Of a stretch of DNA of 64,000 nucleotides, positions 32,479-46,830 are shown in pieces (position 1 is the first letter of the stretch; every line of letters starts with the position of its first letter). A program made the position numbers and the translations under genes. The notes under the pieces are model-generated. The model had not been told where the DNA came from and made no database searches. It was given only the letters and a program-made list of their open reading frames with translations. The stretch is from Sequoia sempervirens. Taxonomy: Eukaryota; Streptophyta; Pinopsida; Cupressales; Cupressaceae. The DNA lies in the NCBI GenBank assembly GCA_007258455.2, contig VDFB02275553.1, positions 1 to 64,000 on the forward strand. Direction: 5' to 3'.

Positions 32479-32700
32479 CACGGAATCAAAGCTGGAAATA
32501 CATTTCTAGAAACCAAATGGGTGCATTTGTCACATTAGAAGGACAAGTGTGTTCTTTATGAATTTATTTTTGTTGTAATTGTCATTGTAACAGTCCTTGA
32601 CTCATTTTCCCCAAATGAATGTTGTGATTTCAGAAATTGGTCATATAATATATTTTGGATTTGATATGCCTCATGTTAATGATTAGTGCATAGTCTTCAT
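32479..32700 (+). other. PBB: Probable 3' UTR of the proteasome gene
   Basis: AT-rich sequence after the stop, with near-canonical poly(A) signals (aatgaa at about 32616) and T/GT-rich stretches. The exact cleavage site cannot be read from sequence. Confidence 0.45.
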
Positions 32701-35700
32701 GCAACCTAATTTAGGTCTGTAGGATTACATCTATGGCATATTAATTTTTCTTTTTGCACTTATTTGAAGAAAGACTAGTTTTTAACTATGCTACACAAAG
32801 TTTTTGGGACAGGGACAGCAGGGGATGGCTTAAAAAGAAGGAAAATTTAAAAAATATAGGGATATTTCAAATATTCATATGGTAACATTGATAAAGCATT
32901 TATCATATACATTATAGATCCTTAATACATAACATTAGAGTTGAATAGAGATTTCACATGGGAGGCAACACACAAATTAACAAATGTCAGAATTTTATTG
33001 CTTTCATTGTTAATGTACATATATATTATATATAAATTACAACAAAATGCCTAGAGGATGTCGTCAGCTATGTATGTAAAAAAAATGTTGCTCGTCCATC
33101 TAGGATGGCCCAAAAGGATTTTTTCTTTTTTTCTTTTTAAAACTAGAGTGGGCGTTTGGGGGCAGCAGTCCCTAGTGGGGTCTAGGGGTAACACTCCTTG
33201 CAGGGGGGTCTGGGAGCAGCCTTTCATATCTTAAAGCTCAAATTAAAGCCTTTGAGACCACATAGACTGTCAAGGCACATGCCATTTTTCATAATTTTAT
33301 TGCTTTTGTATTGTATTCGATACTAGTATCCTACTATAATAGTATAGACGGTATAAGCAAAGTTCAAAATTGTTTATAACCATTATTTTTTAATTTTTTG
33401 ACTGTTTTTAAGTGGGGATGGCTGGCTATCCCCGAATTTCTGCAGTGTTTCTGGGACTTCTGAGCAAATCTGAGGTTTAGGGGATGGCGGGGGAGTTTCC
33501 AAAGCATCCTCACAACTTTGAAACATTCCTGGTATAGGTATGCCTGCAAAATGCAAGGGACATGTCCTTGTGTATCACATGTTTTTTCTAGTTTTCACTG
33601 TGCTTATGATGTAGCATTTGAATTTTGTCTGTCTTTACAGAGCCCACTTTTTTTGTACATGTAAGTATTGACCATATAATTTGTGCCTCTTGAATCCATA
33701 AACACAGATTTTGAATGACTTACTAGGATCATACTTGTTCCGAATTCATTTGTAGTTTATACAAAGAGATATGACATAGAAGCAAAATGAGTACATATGT
33801 TGTGCGTTTTCAGTGTTTAAAATTATGTAATGATTCATTAGGATTCAATTGTATAGTTTTTGAGTCAATGTTCATCAACCCATATTTCATGAACACGATC
33901 TCATTTCTTATGAGTATGAATGTTCCACATAGCTTTCATTGCGTTAAGTGATGCTTATAGGGGCGAAGCACTAAAACTTTTTGAGAATCATCCATCCCAA
34001 TACTTCTTTGACATAACTGTGCTAGCAGATTATGCCAAACTTTATTTTACAATAATTTTCATTAATCAAGCTAATGAATGTACAAACGTGATCTTTTATT
34101 AGTTCCTTGGAGCAACAAGATACTTATGAATCTGTTGGGTGCAAATAATTTCAATACATCAACCAATGAAAAACAAAAATTACACTTTAACCAAATTGAC
34201 TAATGTTGGCCTTTCCTTATCTCCCTAAAAAATATAAACTATCAATTTAATAACTATTCTATTGGCTAATTTAATGTGAATAGTATTATTGTCCAAATAT
34301 TCTCTTCCCTTGTACATTGGATTTGAAAGGGCAAAAATGGAGAGTTTGGAAGTGAACCAAAGTAGTTCTTGACATAAATGCTGGCCAATTTCCAAAAACA
34401 ATATAATATTTAACACTATCTTGTGGTGGATGTGCGGATTATAGGTACAGGTGACCAAAAGTTTTTGATTCTGGTAAAAACAAGTTTTGAAGGGACCCAA
34501 AACCCTTTGCAACCAAAAAACAAAGCTGCAAGAAGAACACCTTGCAGCCAACCCAAAAACCATCCCCCAAACAAGACCTGTCAAGATTTACATTTAGAAC
34601 TACTCTTGTGGGAACGGAGAGTCATATCAAAAGAAGGCCTCGAGGAATTTGCTTTCTTGCCCTTAACAGTAATCCAGCCTTCTTCCACTTGCGCTGCCAT
34701 ATCATGCCAAGCCAGCCCATGATTTTCATGAAGATGAATGCCTGCAGCCACTTTGTTGTGTATTTCTTAAATCAGGACTGTCAACCCGAACATTTAAAAC
34801 CCATCCTTATCTTAAGACAAGGGATTAAAAACTTATTAATTATAAAATTTTCAAGTTTCCATCTCCTTCCCCTTTAGATACGTTGCCTTCCATCTTGCAC
34901 CTTCTACGTCGCTATAAATTCTCTACTCTTTACTATTTTTTGCTTATTACATCCATTCTTACCACCCGTCGCCTTTAGTTTTTAGTTGTGCCTCCCTCTC
35001 TATATTTCATCCAGTTGTAGGGATTTTGTTGCAATTTCTCTCTTTACTACCCTCAAAGGAATCTGGGTTTTATTTCTTCTATAGCACAATGAGGTTCGCT
35101 TTTTCCTAACTTTTTCTTCTTTTGTGAACACCCGATGTTATTATCAACAGAAAATAGACTTCCTTTTACTGTACTCTTTATGACTCATTTTCAATAACAA
35201 CACATAATTCATCATTCTTAGAGGGTTATTTTTTTTTTAAATATAGTCATTTCCAATGCTGAGGTACTCATAAAAATGTGAAATTTCTGAGGGTGCGGCA
35301 GGAAAGGTTTGGAAATTTGCGGCACTCACAAAGATATTTTTCAGGATTTGACAAATTGTTTTTGTCAAATGGAAGCCTCCATGTATTGTACCTTTCCCGA
35401 AATTATTAAGAGGCAAATTTGGTGGTTGATTCCAAAAAATGGTAGCATGGTTGAATATTTGTATCTCCCTAGGAACCATCGTACTATAGATGGCTCCAAA
35501 ATTTTATAAACCCTCTGCATGAGATTTTTAGGTTGTTCCACCAAAATTCACCTCGAACTTGTTCTTGAGATTCTTTGTTGCCCCATATTATTGTGGCCAC
35601 TTTTCTTGACGAACATGGCAACTATCATTTTATAGGGTCAAAATTCATGTTAATCTTGCTCGCTGCTAGTTTTGGATAGTTTGGGAGACAAACACTATCC

Positions 35701-36060
35701 TAGTTAGTTTATGAGCATATACACACAGGTTTGGACCGGGGTTGATGGTTCTATAAGAAAGTCTCCATATGCTAGTTACATGTTTTTGCTCTTTGTGCTG
35801 ATACTTTGTGCAGAAAAGTTCTGTATGCACTCTGTCTTGTTACTTGAACTGTATTGATTTTTGTACACCAAACAAAAATTAAATTAAGCTTATACACTTC
35901 TAGAAAAAAAATGAACCATAGATATGCACGTGCAATTATCATCAGTAGTAATTATAAAATTTTCTCCATTTGGTCCAAAAATAATGTATGCATATATAAG
36001 TTTGTAATGTAGATTGCATTAGTTTTGAATTGAGCTCCACAGAATGACAATGAAATCTAA
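32700..36060. other. Intergenic sequence, no gene recognised
   Basis: AT-rich with scattered short frames. A single degenerate GC-rich module (33141-33232) is, on the minus strand, a relative of the 52-bp minisatellite unit in the hAT-like elements. A ctataaat and pyrimidine-rich leader near 34905-35090 resembles a promoter, but the frames after it (for example 35309-35509) match no known protein. Confidence 0.45.
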
Positions 36061-36109
36061 GAAAGAGAAACTCAAAACAGAAAGTGGCCTGGCATCGCTT
36101 AAAAAATAA

Positions 36110-36400
36110 AGAAGAACAAGAGAAGACATCTTGAATGTAGTACCAAGAGCATCCATAGTAGCATAAAATGTAGAAACACAAACTAAACAATCTGGACCAA
36201 GTTTGGAAAGGATGGAAATAGTAATTGTTTGTCCTTTTTCTCAATACCATATTTATTCAATTATAATATGAGATAATTTAGCTTGGTGAAGAAGTCCTAG
36301 ATATTGTCAAAATCTATGGGATTTAAACTAATGAGTTCATTCTCCAATTTGAAATGTCTCATTTTATTTTGCTTTCCAAATAGATTCACCAAACATATCA
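36110..36400 (-). pseudogene. Copia gag fragment, minus strand
   Basis: On the minus strand, a capsid segment reads GKQNKMRHFKLENELISLNP, then, after a stop, DFFTKLNYLI, and further SKLGPDCLVCVSTFYATMDA. It is clearly homologous to 56560-56815 (about 85 percent identical by eye). A relic of a copia gag. Confidence 0.8.
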
Positions 36401-39400
36401 TGTTCAAGCTCATTAGTGATCACCAAATTATTTGATTCTTAATGTTATACTACTCAATCACTGTATAACCTCCCAATACATGTACAATGTCAATGAGTGC
36501 ACTCATGGGAGGTGACACCCTCTATGCTCTGTGTACCATGGTCTCCTCCAAATCAAATGTGGTAGTGTAACGAACCTACTAGTTCATTAACTAGAAAAAC
36601 TCTATATTTGTAACAAAAATAACATACTAAGTTATTTGAAAAACATATCAACATAAGGAAGATGAATTTTCTATTTAGTATAAAAGGATAGAAGAGAGAA
36701 TTCTATAATTACGATATACCAAAAACCCTTTAGCTCATTTCTTTGATAAGATACTTACATTGAACAAGTTTTTATTTAAATCATAACATCATTCCTTAAT
36801 ATCAAGATTAAAATGTTTTTCATCAAGTATTACATCTTTCAAGATTAGGTTAATATAAAATTTTACAAATGTCATATCATAGACATGACATACAATATAC
36901 TAGAAATAACAATGTAATGTCTTTGATAAACCAAGTCTTCAATATCTCAATTGCATGAGGGATATCATCACTCAAGTGTTTTTCCAACAACCATAGATTG
37001 GCGGTCTCACACACCTTCCATCTGGAAGTGGCTCTACCCTTCATGAGAGTAGATGCAAATCTAGGGAAACTCCAAGATTGTCATGCCATCTAAGAACTAG
37101 TGTTGTGTACTAAATACAAATAATTTTTTATAAAACTCTAAATACCCTCTAACAAAGTATGACATATCTTACTGATTTGTAACATTAAACACTGTGAACT
37201 AACAATGCAAGCAGTGATTTTGCATTACTTTGGCCAAATATTTAATAATAATATAAACATTTCATTAAAACGTGTCATATGTTCACACACCTCTTTCTTA
37301 AATTGTTTATCAAAAAAATAGTTTTCACATTCTATATGCAAATTGATACAACTCAATAGTTCAACCATTTTAAACTTTCAAAAACAGATAACGATCTTAA
37401 ATTTCATTCACAGACATCATACTTTTACCATAATGATGTAATACATAAGAAATTATACTCATATTAGTATATATGTACTCATTCGATATACATAGGTACT
37501 TGTATGAGTAGTCATACTATCTTAACATCGAATAGGTTTACTTAATATGGCTTCATATGGAAAACAATACAATTCTCAACAATTTCTAGCCTTCAAGCCT
37601 TCATCCTATATTTATTTATCATTTCACATAGAACAACAAAGTCTACACAATTAAACTCAATCGTAGAACCTAATGTTCAAACATCAAAATATAAGATAAG
37701 TTTTGTCATATCTTTGTCTTATGAATCCTTTGTTTTCACAAACATAAGTATTATAAAAGTAGACCCAATCAATCATAAAATCTTTCATCAAATGTGGGAA
37801 TAACAATGACCTATTTGGACATAAAATATTTCACAAAATAAAGGGATACTAGTGACCTATTTGGTCATAAAATATTTCACAAAATGTAGGAATAATAACA
37901 TTGCATACCTTCAAAATTGGAACATAATTGACTTATACAATCTCAAGAATACCATTGAAATAATTTAAAAAGAGACTATTCAACCACAAGATAAACCAAA
38001 GAATACAATTATAAATATTCACTTAATGTCTTTCTCATGTAAATCAAGTAGGGTTTAGAAGTAGAGAAACTTCTTCAGTCACAAAAAAAGGCCAAAACAT
38101 ATTATACCACATAATCTTATTTAAACTAGGGTGCCATAGTTGAAATCGTATTTAAACCACATGGTTTGAGAGGTTGATAGTTTTCAGACTCATATCTATG
38201 TATAACCCCAACTTCAGAGACTGACAAAATATTTCCTTACAAGGATAATTTTCTAACTTAAAGGTCATCATAATAGAGCAATTCCATTTATAAACCTATG
38301 GCCAAAAGCCAACATATAAGATAGATAAACCTTTGGTCGAAAAAGGCCAACAATAATGGAATGAAACATAGATATATCCCTAACTGAGTAAACTAATAGT
38401 ATAAGGGTTTAACATTAATAAACCTATAGCCATGAAGGTCATCTATAACAAAATGAAACATAGATAAATCTATAACCAAAGCAGGTCAACAATAATAGTT
38501 AGCATTAATATGCCATTGGCCATGTAGGCCGATAATACCAAAATGAATATAGATAAATACCTAAATGAACAATACCTTAGAACTTGTCAAGCTTAACACA
38601 TCCTAAACAGAGCATGAATCTAAAAATGATAGAGGTTTTCAACACAAGTTCGGTATATTAATGCCTTGACAAGACTATTACATGGGTCGACCATTAAATA
38701 CCTTTACCTGACCTTCAAAACCCATAATGAATTTTTTTAACAAATGAGAATGCACGACAATTTTTTTTCCTTTCCAGAAAACTAAAACTTAATCATTCTC
38801 AAAATGCTTCAGACCTAATAAAAATCTTAAAGTAATTTAGGGATTTATTACACACCTATTTGTTGATAGAAGAATAAAAACTTCAAATATTTGATGATTC
38901 GAACTATCCTCTATTCTTTTTTCGCAAACAAAACATCTCTCTTCTGCCATGTAATAGCCTTGCATTTTTCTCCTTGGTCCAAATTTGAGCCCATAAAATT
39001 GACAATTAATTTTGGTTGAAATTTAGTTTTACACCACTTCGAAGAACAATAATTCTGTTATTAAAGCTTCATTAATGAATTTGGCACTCTCTCAAAGTTT
39101 AAAATAACTCTTTTGAGCTTCATCCCCATTCAAAGTACTATCAATTAATGCCACTCTTCGATATTAACAAACACAGTTAAAATCCATTGAATATATATGT
39201 ATGTAGTCTTTCTATTGGGAAATTTCAATCTTTATCCAAATAATCAAGTTACAACTTCAATAGATGAGATAAAAAGCTTCTACTACTACAATATGAAAAT
39301 TTGAAACTTATATGCAAATATGAAATTAAGTGACCTTGATATGGAACTACCATGATTAGGTCCATCTTCTTTATGATGCTAAAAATCAACCAACATAACA

Positions 39401-39479
39401 TGCTTAATAACACCACCATATGTGAACTTATAACAAATATAAATAAAGCATAAAATCACCATAAAATAGTAGAAAAGAG
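36401..39479. other. AT-rich intergenic sequence with small tandem repeats
   Basis: No gene seen. Two weak tandem blocks are present: about 37780-37900 (three units containing cataaaatatttcacaaaat) and about 38285-38570 (three units of about 100 bp containing caacaataat and gaaacatagata). Confidence 0.5.
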
Positions 39480-40276
39480 GCACAAATCAACAACATAAAA
39501 TACATTACATAACACAAGATTTACATGGAGAAACCCTAGTGAGAAAAAACTCCACCAAGAAGAGAGGCCAAGTATGCATTATCTTCAAATAAATGAGATT
39601 AAAATACATTCACTTCCATTCTCCTCTTGCCTCCAACATGGCAACACCTGTGTACCCAGGAACAACCTCTTTATGCCTCAACACATCCTTGTTCCTACAT
39701 AGTAACTCTAGATTCAGTTGTTCCTCTTTATTTCTACATCAAAGGAGTTGATTTTATAAACTTGTGAAGAGGTCTTAAGCTTCAAACATGGTTCCCAAAG
39801 ATGTCTCTTAATTCCAAACATCTCAACCCTTGGATTTCCTTCTTGGAATACGAAAGGACACTGGTTTTGGATCCAATACTTTCCCTCCAACTTGGGCACC
39901 CATAATTGGAAATGAAACATTACATTAAATGCAACAAAAGATGGAATACCAAGAGACACCTGTTGCATTATTCCAAGTGTCCACTTAGAGAATCCGAACA
40001 GTCACTCATTCATCCACTTCACTTGTATGTTACCATCCCATTCTAGGCATTCACATGTGGGAAAAATAATATTAAATATTTATGTCCACAAGTCACCTTT
40101 ACCACTGCTAGTGGAACCCATCATCCCTTATGAATGTATTACAAACAATGGTGAGAATAAGTATTACAAAATATTTTTCCAATACACCCTAAGTGCCTAG
40201 GGACACTTTCCAAGGATGTTGGAACCATGCAATATGATTTAGGATTTACAAGGCAAATGAAACCTTAATCCTAACA
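39480..40276 (-). repeat. Copia-type LTR remnant
   Basis: On the minus strand it would begin TGTTAGGATTAAGG (+ strand end ccttaatcctaaca at 40276). Near its other end it carries tttacatggagaaaccct, the counterpart of the ggtttctccatgta motif in the plus-strand copia LTR at about 58866. The inner boundary and primer-binding site are not recognisable. Confidence 0.5.
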
Positions 40277-40334
40277 CTTTCATATATATATACGCATCTA
40301 TAATATTTAACATTATTTTATCTTAAACAATTTC

Positions 40335-40800
40335 TATATATATATACATATATATACATACATACATATATATATATAGATATACATACATACATACACA
40401 CACATATATATATATATATACATATATATATACATATATATATACACATATACATATACATATATATACATATACATATATATCTATACATATACATATA
40501 CATATATATATGTATATATAGATATATACATATGTATATACATATATGTGTATATATACATATACATATATCTATATATACATATGTATATATATATATA
40601 TGTATATATGTATATATATATATGTATATATATCATATATATACATATATATATATACATATACATATATATCTATATATACATATATACACATATACAT
40701 ATACATACATATATATGTATGTATATGTGTATATATGTATATATAGATATATATACATATGTATATATACATATACATATATATATATATATATATAGTA
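40335..40800. repeat. Long compound TATA/TATACA microsatellite
   Basis: About 465 bp of almost uninterrupted alternating purine-pyrimidine sequence built from tatata, tataca and tatgta steps. It is largely self-complementary and can extrude cruciforms. All open frames here (runs of Tyr, Ile, Met, Cys, His) are artefacts. Confidence 0.97.
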
Positions 40801-42779
40801 TATAAATATTTTCTCAATTATATACTTATAGAAATATACATAGATCAAATAAGAAAAGATATTTTTCTTACATGAAAAGAATATGTCAATTCCTCGAGCA
40901 ACAACCGTGCTTACCTTTTTAAGATAATATTCCAACAAAAAGGAACACATTAGATAACAATTATGAAGGAGTGGTTTATACAACATTTCATGATCATGTG
41001 ACTCGTAAGACAAAACAACCAAAAACACAACCATCAAACAACTCAAAGCAAACATCAATATTCATTGCAACCATACAATAAATGATGTGTGTGTGTTCTC
41101 CAGTCTCATGATGGCCTTGGCTTTTCTTCTGGACCTAATTCCCTCTCTCCAGTGATGCTCTCCCTTCTCTTTTGGGAGGGGAAAACTATCTCTTGCATCC
41201 ACCTCATCAACCCAACAAGGTAGTTAGTCTAACAAATCATATTAGTAAAATATAATGTAATCATTTATTAACATCTAATGCTAGTAAATTTTACATGTAC
41301 ATCAAATAAAAAAAATATCACACTTATATAAAGTTGAATCATCGTCATAGTATAATTGTTCATAAAACAAGTTTTGACATCATAATCAAAATGCAAAACA
41401 AAATACAACTAATTTAGAGGGATAAAAAATAGAATGTGATAAATAGTTACTATAACATAAGTGGGAGGTAAAAACTAGAATCAGATGGTCTTGCTACATG
41501 ATCATTTATTAAACCATGAGATTGGGACATTTGTGTGCCATGTTGTCAAGGGTTTTCATGAGGCTAGAAATCAAATGGAGGGTCTGGACCTCCATAGTCT
41601 CCTTAACAATTGATGGTATTGTCACATGATTGATAGATTTTATGCCAATAGTCTATGTTGACAATTTGCTACTCAATGAGCTTGCAATGTATCTTGGGTA
41701 GATCCTCCACCTCTACCTTGAAACTCACTCACATATAAATAGTTGGGATTTTCATGAAGAAAAAAATTCATAGTGGGAAGAGTTGGGGGAGATTTAAATA
41801 ATGCGAGGTTTTATAGAAGTCAGTATAAAAATAATAAAAAATAAGAAATGTATTTAAAAAAATTAAAATATATGAAAATGTAAACAAAATTTATTTTAAA
41901 AACATAAAAATACTAACTAATTACCTCTTGTACGATTTGACATTGTAATATAACGGGACAGGGCTTGTAAATGTTGACAATATGTAAAAATTTCTCAAGT
42001 TCTTGTTTAACACCTCTCGGTTGCAACAATAACAAATGAAATATATATTTTTAATAAATTTATATAAAGCATGTGTGTTTCATAACGCACATTTTCTATG
42101 TCACACATGCACATTATGACTTTGTAATTACCAAGCCATAACACATGTGCACTATGTTTACTTTAGCATAACATGATCAAATTTTATTCAAAATTAATGA
42201 TTTGGCCACCTTTTTGTTGCTCAATTTCGTGCACTCACCTTTCTCACTGTTACCATCCTACATTTCCAAGACATCATAAATTCCCTTACCCATTTATCCA
42301 CTACATGAAAAATTTAAGCCCACCCTTGTGGATGATATGCCATAGTATAGTCTTCTTATTTGCCTCTTCACAAGAGGAAGGTTCAATTCATAGTCTTTCT
42401 CTAACCATAATATCAAACCTCTTCATCAACATGTCACCCAAATTTTTATTCATATGAATGCAACCAAGAAAGAGAAACCAAAACAAGAAAATGGAACTCT
42501 CTAGAAGGCACTTGATTAAACAATAATCTAGATCAACACCTTAGAGATAATAATTAGCACAACTAAATAATGGAAAACCTTAGAAGTAATAACTATAATA
42601 GTTGAATGATGACTTACAAGATAGGTTAATTAACTTTTTTAGAGAGACCAAGTGAATTCAAATTAGAGGATCATCCTTAATCTCGTAGTGACATTAATCA
42701 CTCCAATTCGAATGAACAAAATAATAACACTATAAGCCCATAAATGTACATTATCCATGATCAATATTAAATCATTAGG
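40801..42779. other. AT-rich intergenic sequence, no gene recognised
   Basis: No coding similarity, LTR ends or inverted repeats identified on either strand. Confidence 0.4.
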
Positions 42780-42829
42780 AACTCACTTTTAAGTACTTCA
42801 ATAATTTCTAGTGGAAAAACCCCAACATT

Positions 42830-45800
42830 CCTCTGATGCCTTAGACCTTCTAACCCAACTCCTATGTTGGCCAACTTATCTACCAAGTTGTTTCCTTCTT
42901 GATAGATATGCTTAGTCATAACCTTGAAGAAATAATTTAAAAGTTAAATTGAATCCTTAATGATGTTAATAATGTTACAAGATGATGAAGAGAGAGCCTT
43001 AATACAATTAATGAAATTAAGAGAGCCTCCCTCAAGTAAATGAGAAAATTTGAGCACGTTGGAAAGATGAATACCCTATAAGGAAACCCTAGCTTTCACC
43101 ACATGATTGGATTGAATCCATAAACATCTTGCATATGCCACTAAAAACACTCTTTACTATCCCTAATAATTACTCCCCCACCTATAAGTTCTAGATTACC
43201 TATCATAGCTTTATCCTAGTTTAATTTAATGAATTTAAATTTGAGGCAAGTCCACTTGGTAGCTTTTCCTCTCAAAATCTTAGTATTGATAAGAGTATAG
43301 GAATTAAAGGTAGTCCTCCAATTGAAAAAAAATATTTGTTTCTATTTTAGATGGGGGAGAAGAGAATCCTTGATTTTAAATATAGAAAGGTTTTCCATAA
43401 TAGTGTGAAAAGTTCCCCATCTCACCTCTCCCTTCTTCTCTTTTCATCCTAAAAAATTCTTGCATTTCCTTATAACTATAAACACCAATAAAAAATATAT
43501 AGAGTTAAATACTAAATATAATTAATAAGAGGATAATAAAAATGAGAGGAAAAATTCAAGGAAAGGTCAAGAATAGATCTAGGGATGATTCAATTGATTT
43601 CAACATTTCCTAGCAAAAAAAATAGAAAAACAAACCAAGGAAAGGGGCAATCAAGAAAAAGTTGGAAGATATTCTCAAAATTGTCAACAATGAGAATTTT
43701 ATTTTGAGTGACAACCCACAAAAATAAATTCACCTTTGGGATAAGGACTTATTATATATTTTTTCCACTCAAACCCATTAGAGGGAGACCTAATAAGGAA
43801 AAGTACCCTATTGAAACCATGCAAGACCTCAAGCAGGAACCAACTCAAATAATTTCATCATCATGATCAAATCGACGTATAGAAAAACCTTTCAAGAATT
43901 CCATAAGGTCAAAGGAAGAAACTTAATCTAAATGGACAATGAATGAAGAAAAAAGGCTTTCATATCCTTCCATTCACACCAACCTTACAATAATCAACCA
44001 CAAAGGAACTAAAGGATAATTCAAATTTTGGGCCTAGAAAAGAGAAAGGGGATGGAGAGTAAAGTGAGGACTTACCAAATCAAGCATCCTCCCAAAATTT
44101 GACAATAATTGCATTTCCTAATTTCCAAATCAAACCATTTCTTAGTAAGTTCTTGCACTTTATTAAGTTATTTGAAATATAACCTTGAGGAGTGAAACAC
44201 ATATTGAGAAACTTAAATGAATTTTGACAATATAAATACTTATCTTTCATAATACCAATCCAAACATTCTCCTCTTTTATCACTCTCCATCATTTGTTTT
44301 ATTCTCTTAAGGCCCAAACCTCCATGAGATTTTGGTAGATATACCTTGTCCCAAGAAATCAAAGAAATTCTCTATTTTTCTTCCACCCTCAAAAAATATC
44401 TTTTAAATTTGCTCCACTTTATCAACCAAATATCACGTAATTTTAAAAAGAGAGAAAAGGTACATGGGATGCTCTAGAGAGAAATTTTGAGAAGCTAAAA
44501 TTTATTATCTTGACTCAACATACAACCTTTCCAACTCATAAGCTTCCTTTGAAACATCTAAAGAAAGGGATTCTACATTTCATCAATAAATTTATCTAAA
44601 ACTAAAGCCATTCCTAAGTACAATGAAGGAAACTTACTTAACTGAACAACTCAAAGTATGGGCTATCTTATTTTTTATTTCTTGTGAAATATTGAAAAAT
44701 AATAAAGCACTATTATCAAAATTGACACTTTGACTTGAATTATAAACATACCTATGAGAATGCATCCCCATTCCTTAGCTTCAAAAAATAAATCTTCCCC
44801 GAGAAGAATAGTATCATCAACAATTTGATGATTAAATGATGTTTGTAAGGAGGAGGGAATAAAGAATTTTATTGGGTCATATATCAAATAACCTTGTAAA
44901 TAATTATACCTAATATCTCATCCATTAGAATGAATAAATAAGTATAAAAATGATCTTCTTGTTGAAGGTCATGCTTACTAAAAAATTAGACAGACAACCA
45001 TTGATGATAACTAAAAACATAGGAGATACAAAATAGGCTTTCAAGAGAGCCCTAATTTTTTTGTGGAACCTAAAATTTTCCAAGGCTTTTGATATAAAAA
45101 AGTCTAGGGTACTTAGTTATATGCTTTGCTTATGTATAATTTGAACACCATTCCTTCTTTCATACTTTTATCCATTGAATGTGAAAATTCATGCATAGCA
45201 ATGATAATGTCAAAAACTTTTCTTCCAAAAAAACCACTTTGAATTCTAAAAGATACTTTGGTATAAGAGGTTAAATTTTTGTGGCCATAATTTTTAAGAA
45301 ATTTTTGTAGATTATTACATAGATTAATTGGTTATAAGTCTATAAATTCATTTGCACTCAATCTCTTAGGAATTAAGACTAGGAAAGCATTATTTATCTC
45401 CTAAAGGAGTTTCTTTAAAGTTACCTCTTCCCAAGGATCCCTAGTACATAATCTATCATTATCCTACTTAATTAAGACCAAGGGAATGACCTCAATAAGT
45501 TTTTCCATATTGTCTTGATTTACCTTAGGTTCTCCTATAAGCAACACTTTATAGTATAATATACCATCCTTTGAATTTCCCCATCCTCCTTTAATAATGC
45601 TTCCATCATCTTTGACAAGTTCAAAAATCCTATTGCCTCTTCTATGTTTAAGAGTGGAAAGGTGAAATTTTTTAGTATTTTGATCTCCCCATTAAAGCCA
45701 TAACACTATATTTTTGTTTCTAGAATACCTTTTCCTTGGTGATCAAATTATGGAGAGGACAACCTTCTTTCTATTTCTAGAATCTTGATATATACCTATT

Positions 45801-46830
45801 GACTAAATCTCTTTATCAAGGTCTTCTAGCTCAACTTTGATAACCTCCTTCTAGGTAAAATAATTACCAAAGGTGTTTATATTCCACCTTTTGAATTTAG
45901 GATTTATTTTTTTAGATATAAGCTCTACCAAAATTTAACTTTCTCTTTTAGATTTGGGTGCATTAATTACACATTTTTAAATTTACAAGGATATTTTCTA
46001 GCTTTATGATATTGGTGAAATTTCAACAAAAGTGGATTATGGTTAGATCCCACTCTCCAAAGAGTTGAAAGACAAATAGTTGTTGATAGCTTCTAATTAG
46101 CTAAAGTTGAGAATTTTTCTAGCTTGAATTGGAATAAATTAATACATATCCTCTTGTTTGTCCACATAAACACGGAACCTCTTAATTCAATATCCAATAG
46201 ACCTCTATTTGTCATAAACATTGCCAAGCCCTCCATACTGTTGGAGAAGTCCATACAACCCCCATAGTTTTTTGAGGGGAATAAAGGGATATTAAAGTCC
46301 CCTAATACCATTCCTTTATAATCCTTATAGTCATTTATAAACTCAATTAGTTATCTCCAAAAGAAAATCTACTACCTTTGAAACTATCTGAGGATGTATA
46401 ATTGATAATACCCAAGATTCTTTACCATCATTTTACTGAGGTCCCACATATAAGGAAGTTCACCTAGAAAGCTCCTTCAAGACTTAAAAAAAAACCTTCA
46501 ATTGAATTCCATGGCTATCTACTTATATCTAAAAGGGTCTTTTCTCTTGGCCTCTTAAAGAAGAAATATAGACGACTAGTTCTCTTTACAATAATTTTTA
46601 ACTAACCTTTACTTGTGAGATCAAGCCTTTGACATTCAATGATAATATCCTTATTTTTTGATCTTTTGGAGGTATCCAACTCCAAATATATTTTTCTCCC
46701 ATTAGCCACCTCTTTAGCCATATCCTTTGAGTGGGTCTCTCTTGAAATTGGATGACCCCTTTTTTATTCTACTCCTATGTTAGCCATTTTTACTATCTTT
46801 AATTTCCTTATATTTTGGATGATCTTTAAC
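42830..46830 (-). pseudogene. LINE ORF2 (endonuclease, RT, RNase H), decayed
   Basis: Endonuclease: MVLGDFNIPLFPSKNYGG, then DFSNSMEGLAMFMTNRGLLD and FMWTNKR (46311-46115), typical of the exonuclease-endonuclease-phosphatase fold of L1 elements. RT: HQIVDDTILLGEDLFFEAKE (about 44845-44785), equivalent to the FADDT active site with Ala replaced by Val. The later segments are listed with the parent element. Stops and frame changes are frequent; no long frame survives. Confidence 0.82.

Noticed and set aside
32790..33550. A further hAT-like element around ggggatggc motifs at 32822 and 33475
   Set aside because: The motifs are in direct, not inverted, orientation and no target duplication is found.
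34905..35510. Possible promoter and first exon (ctataaat, pyrimidine-rich leader, ATG near 35089, frame at 35309-35509)
   Set aside because: No recognisable protein, no supported splice pair, and similar AT-rich motifs occur by chance throughout.
40318..41058. Many open frames rich in Tyr, Ile, Met and Cys on both strands
   Set aside because: They are translations of the TATACA microsatellite with no start context or domain.
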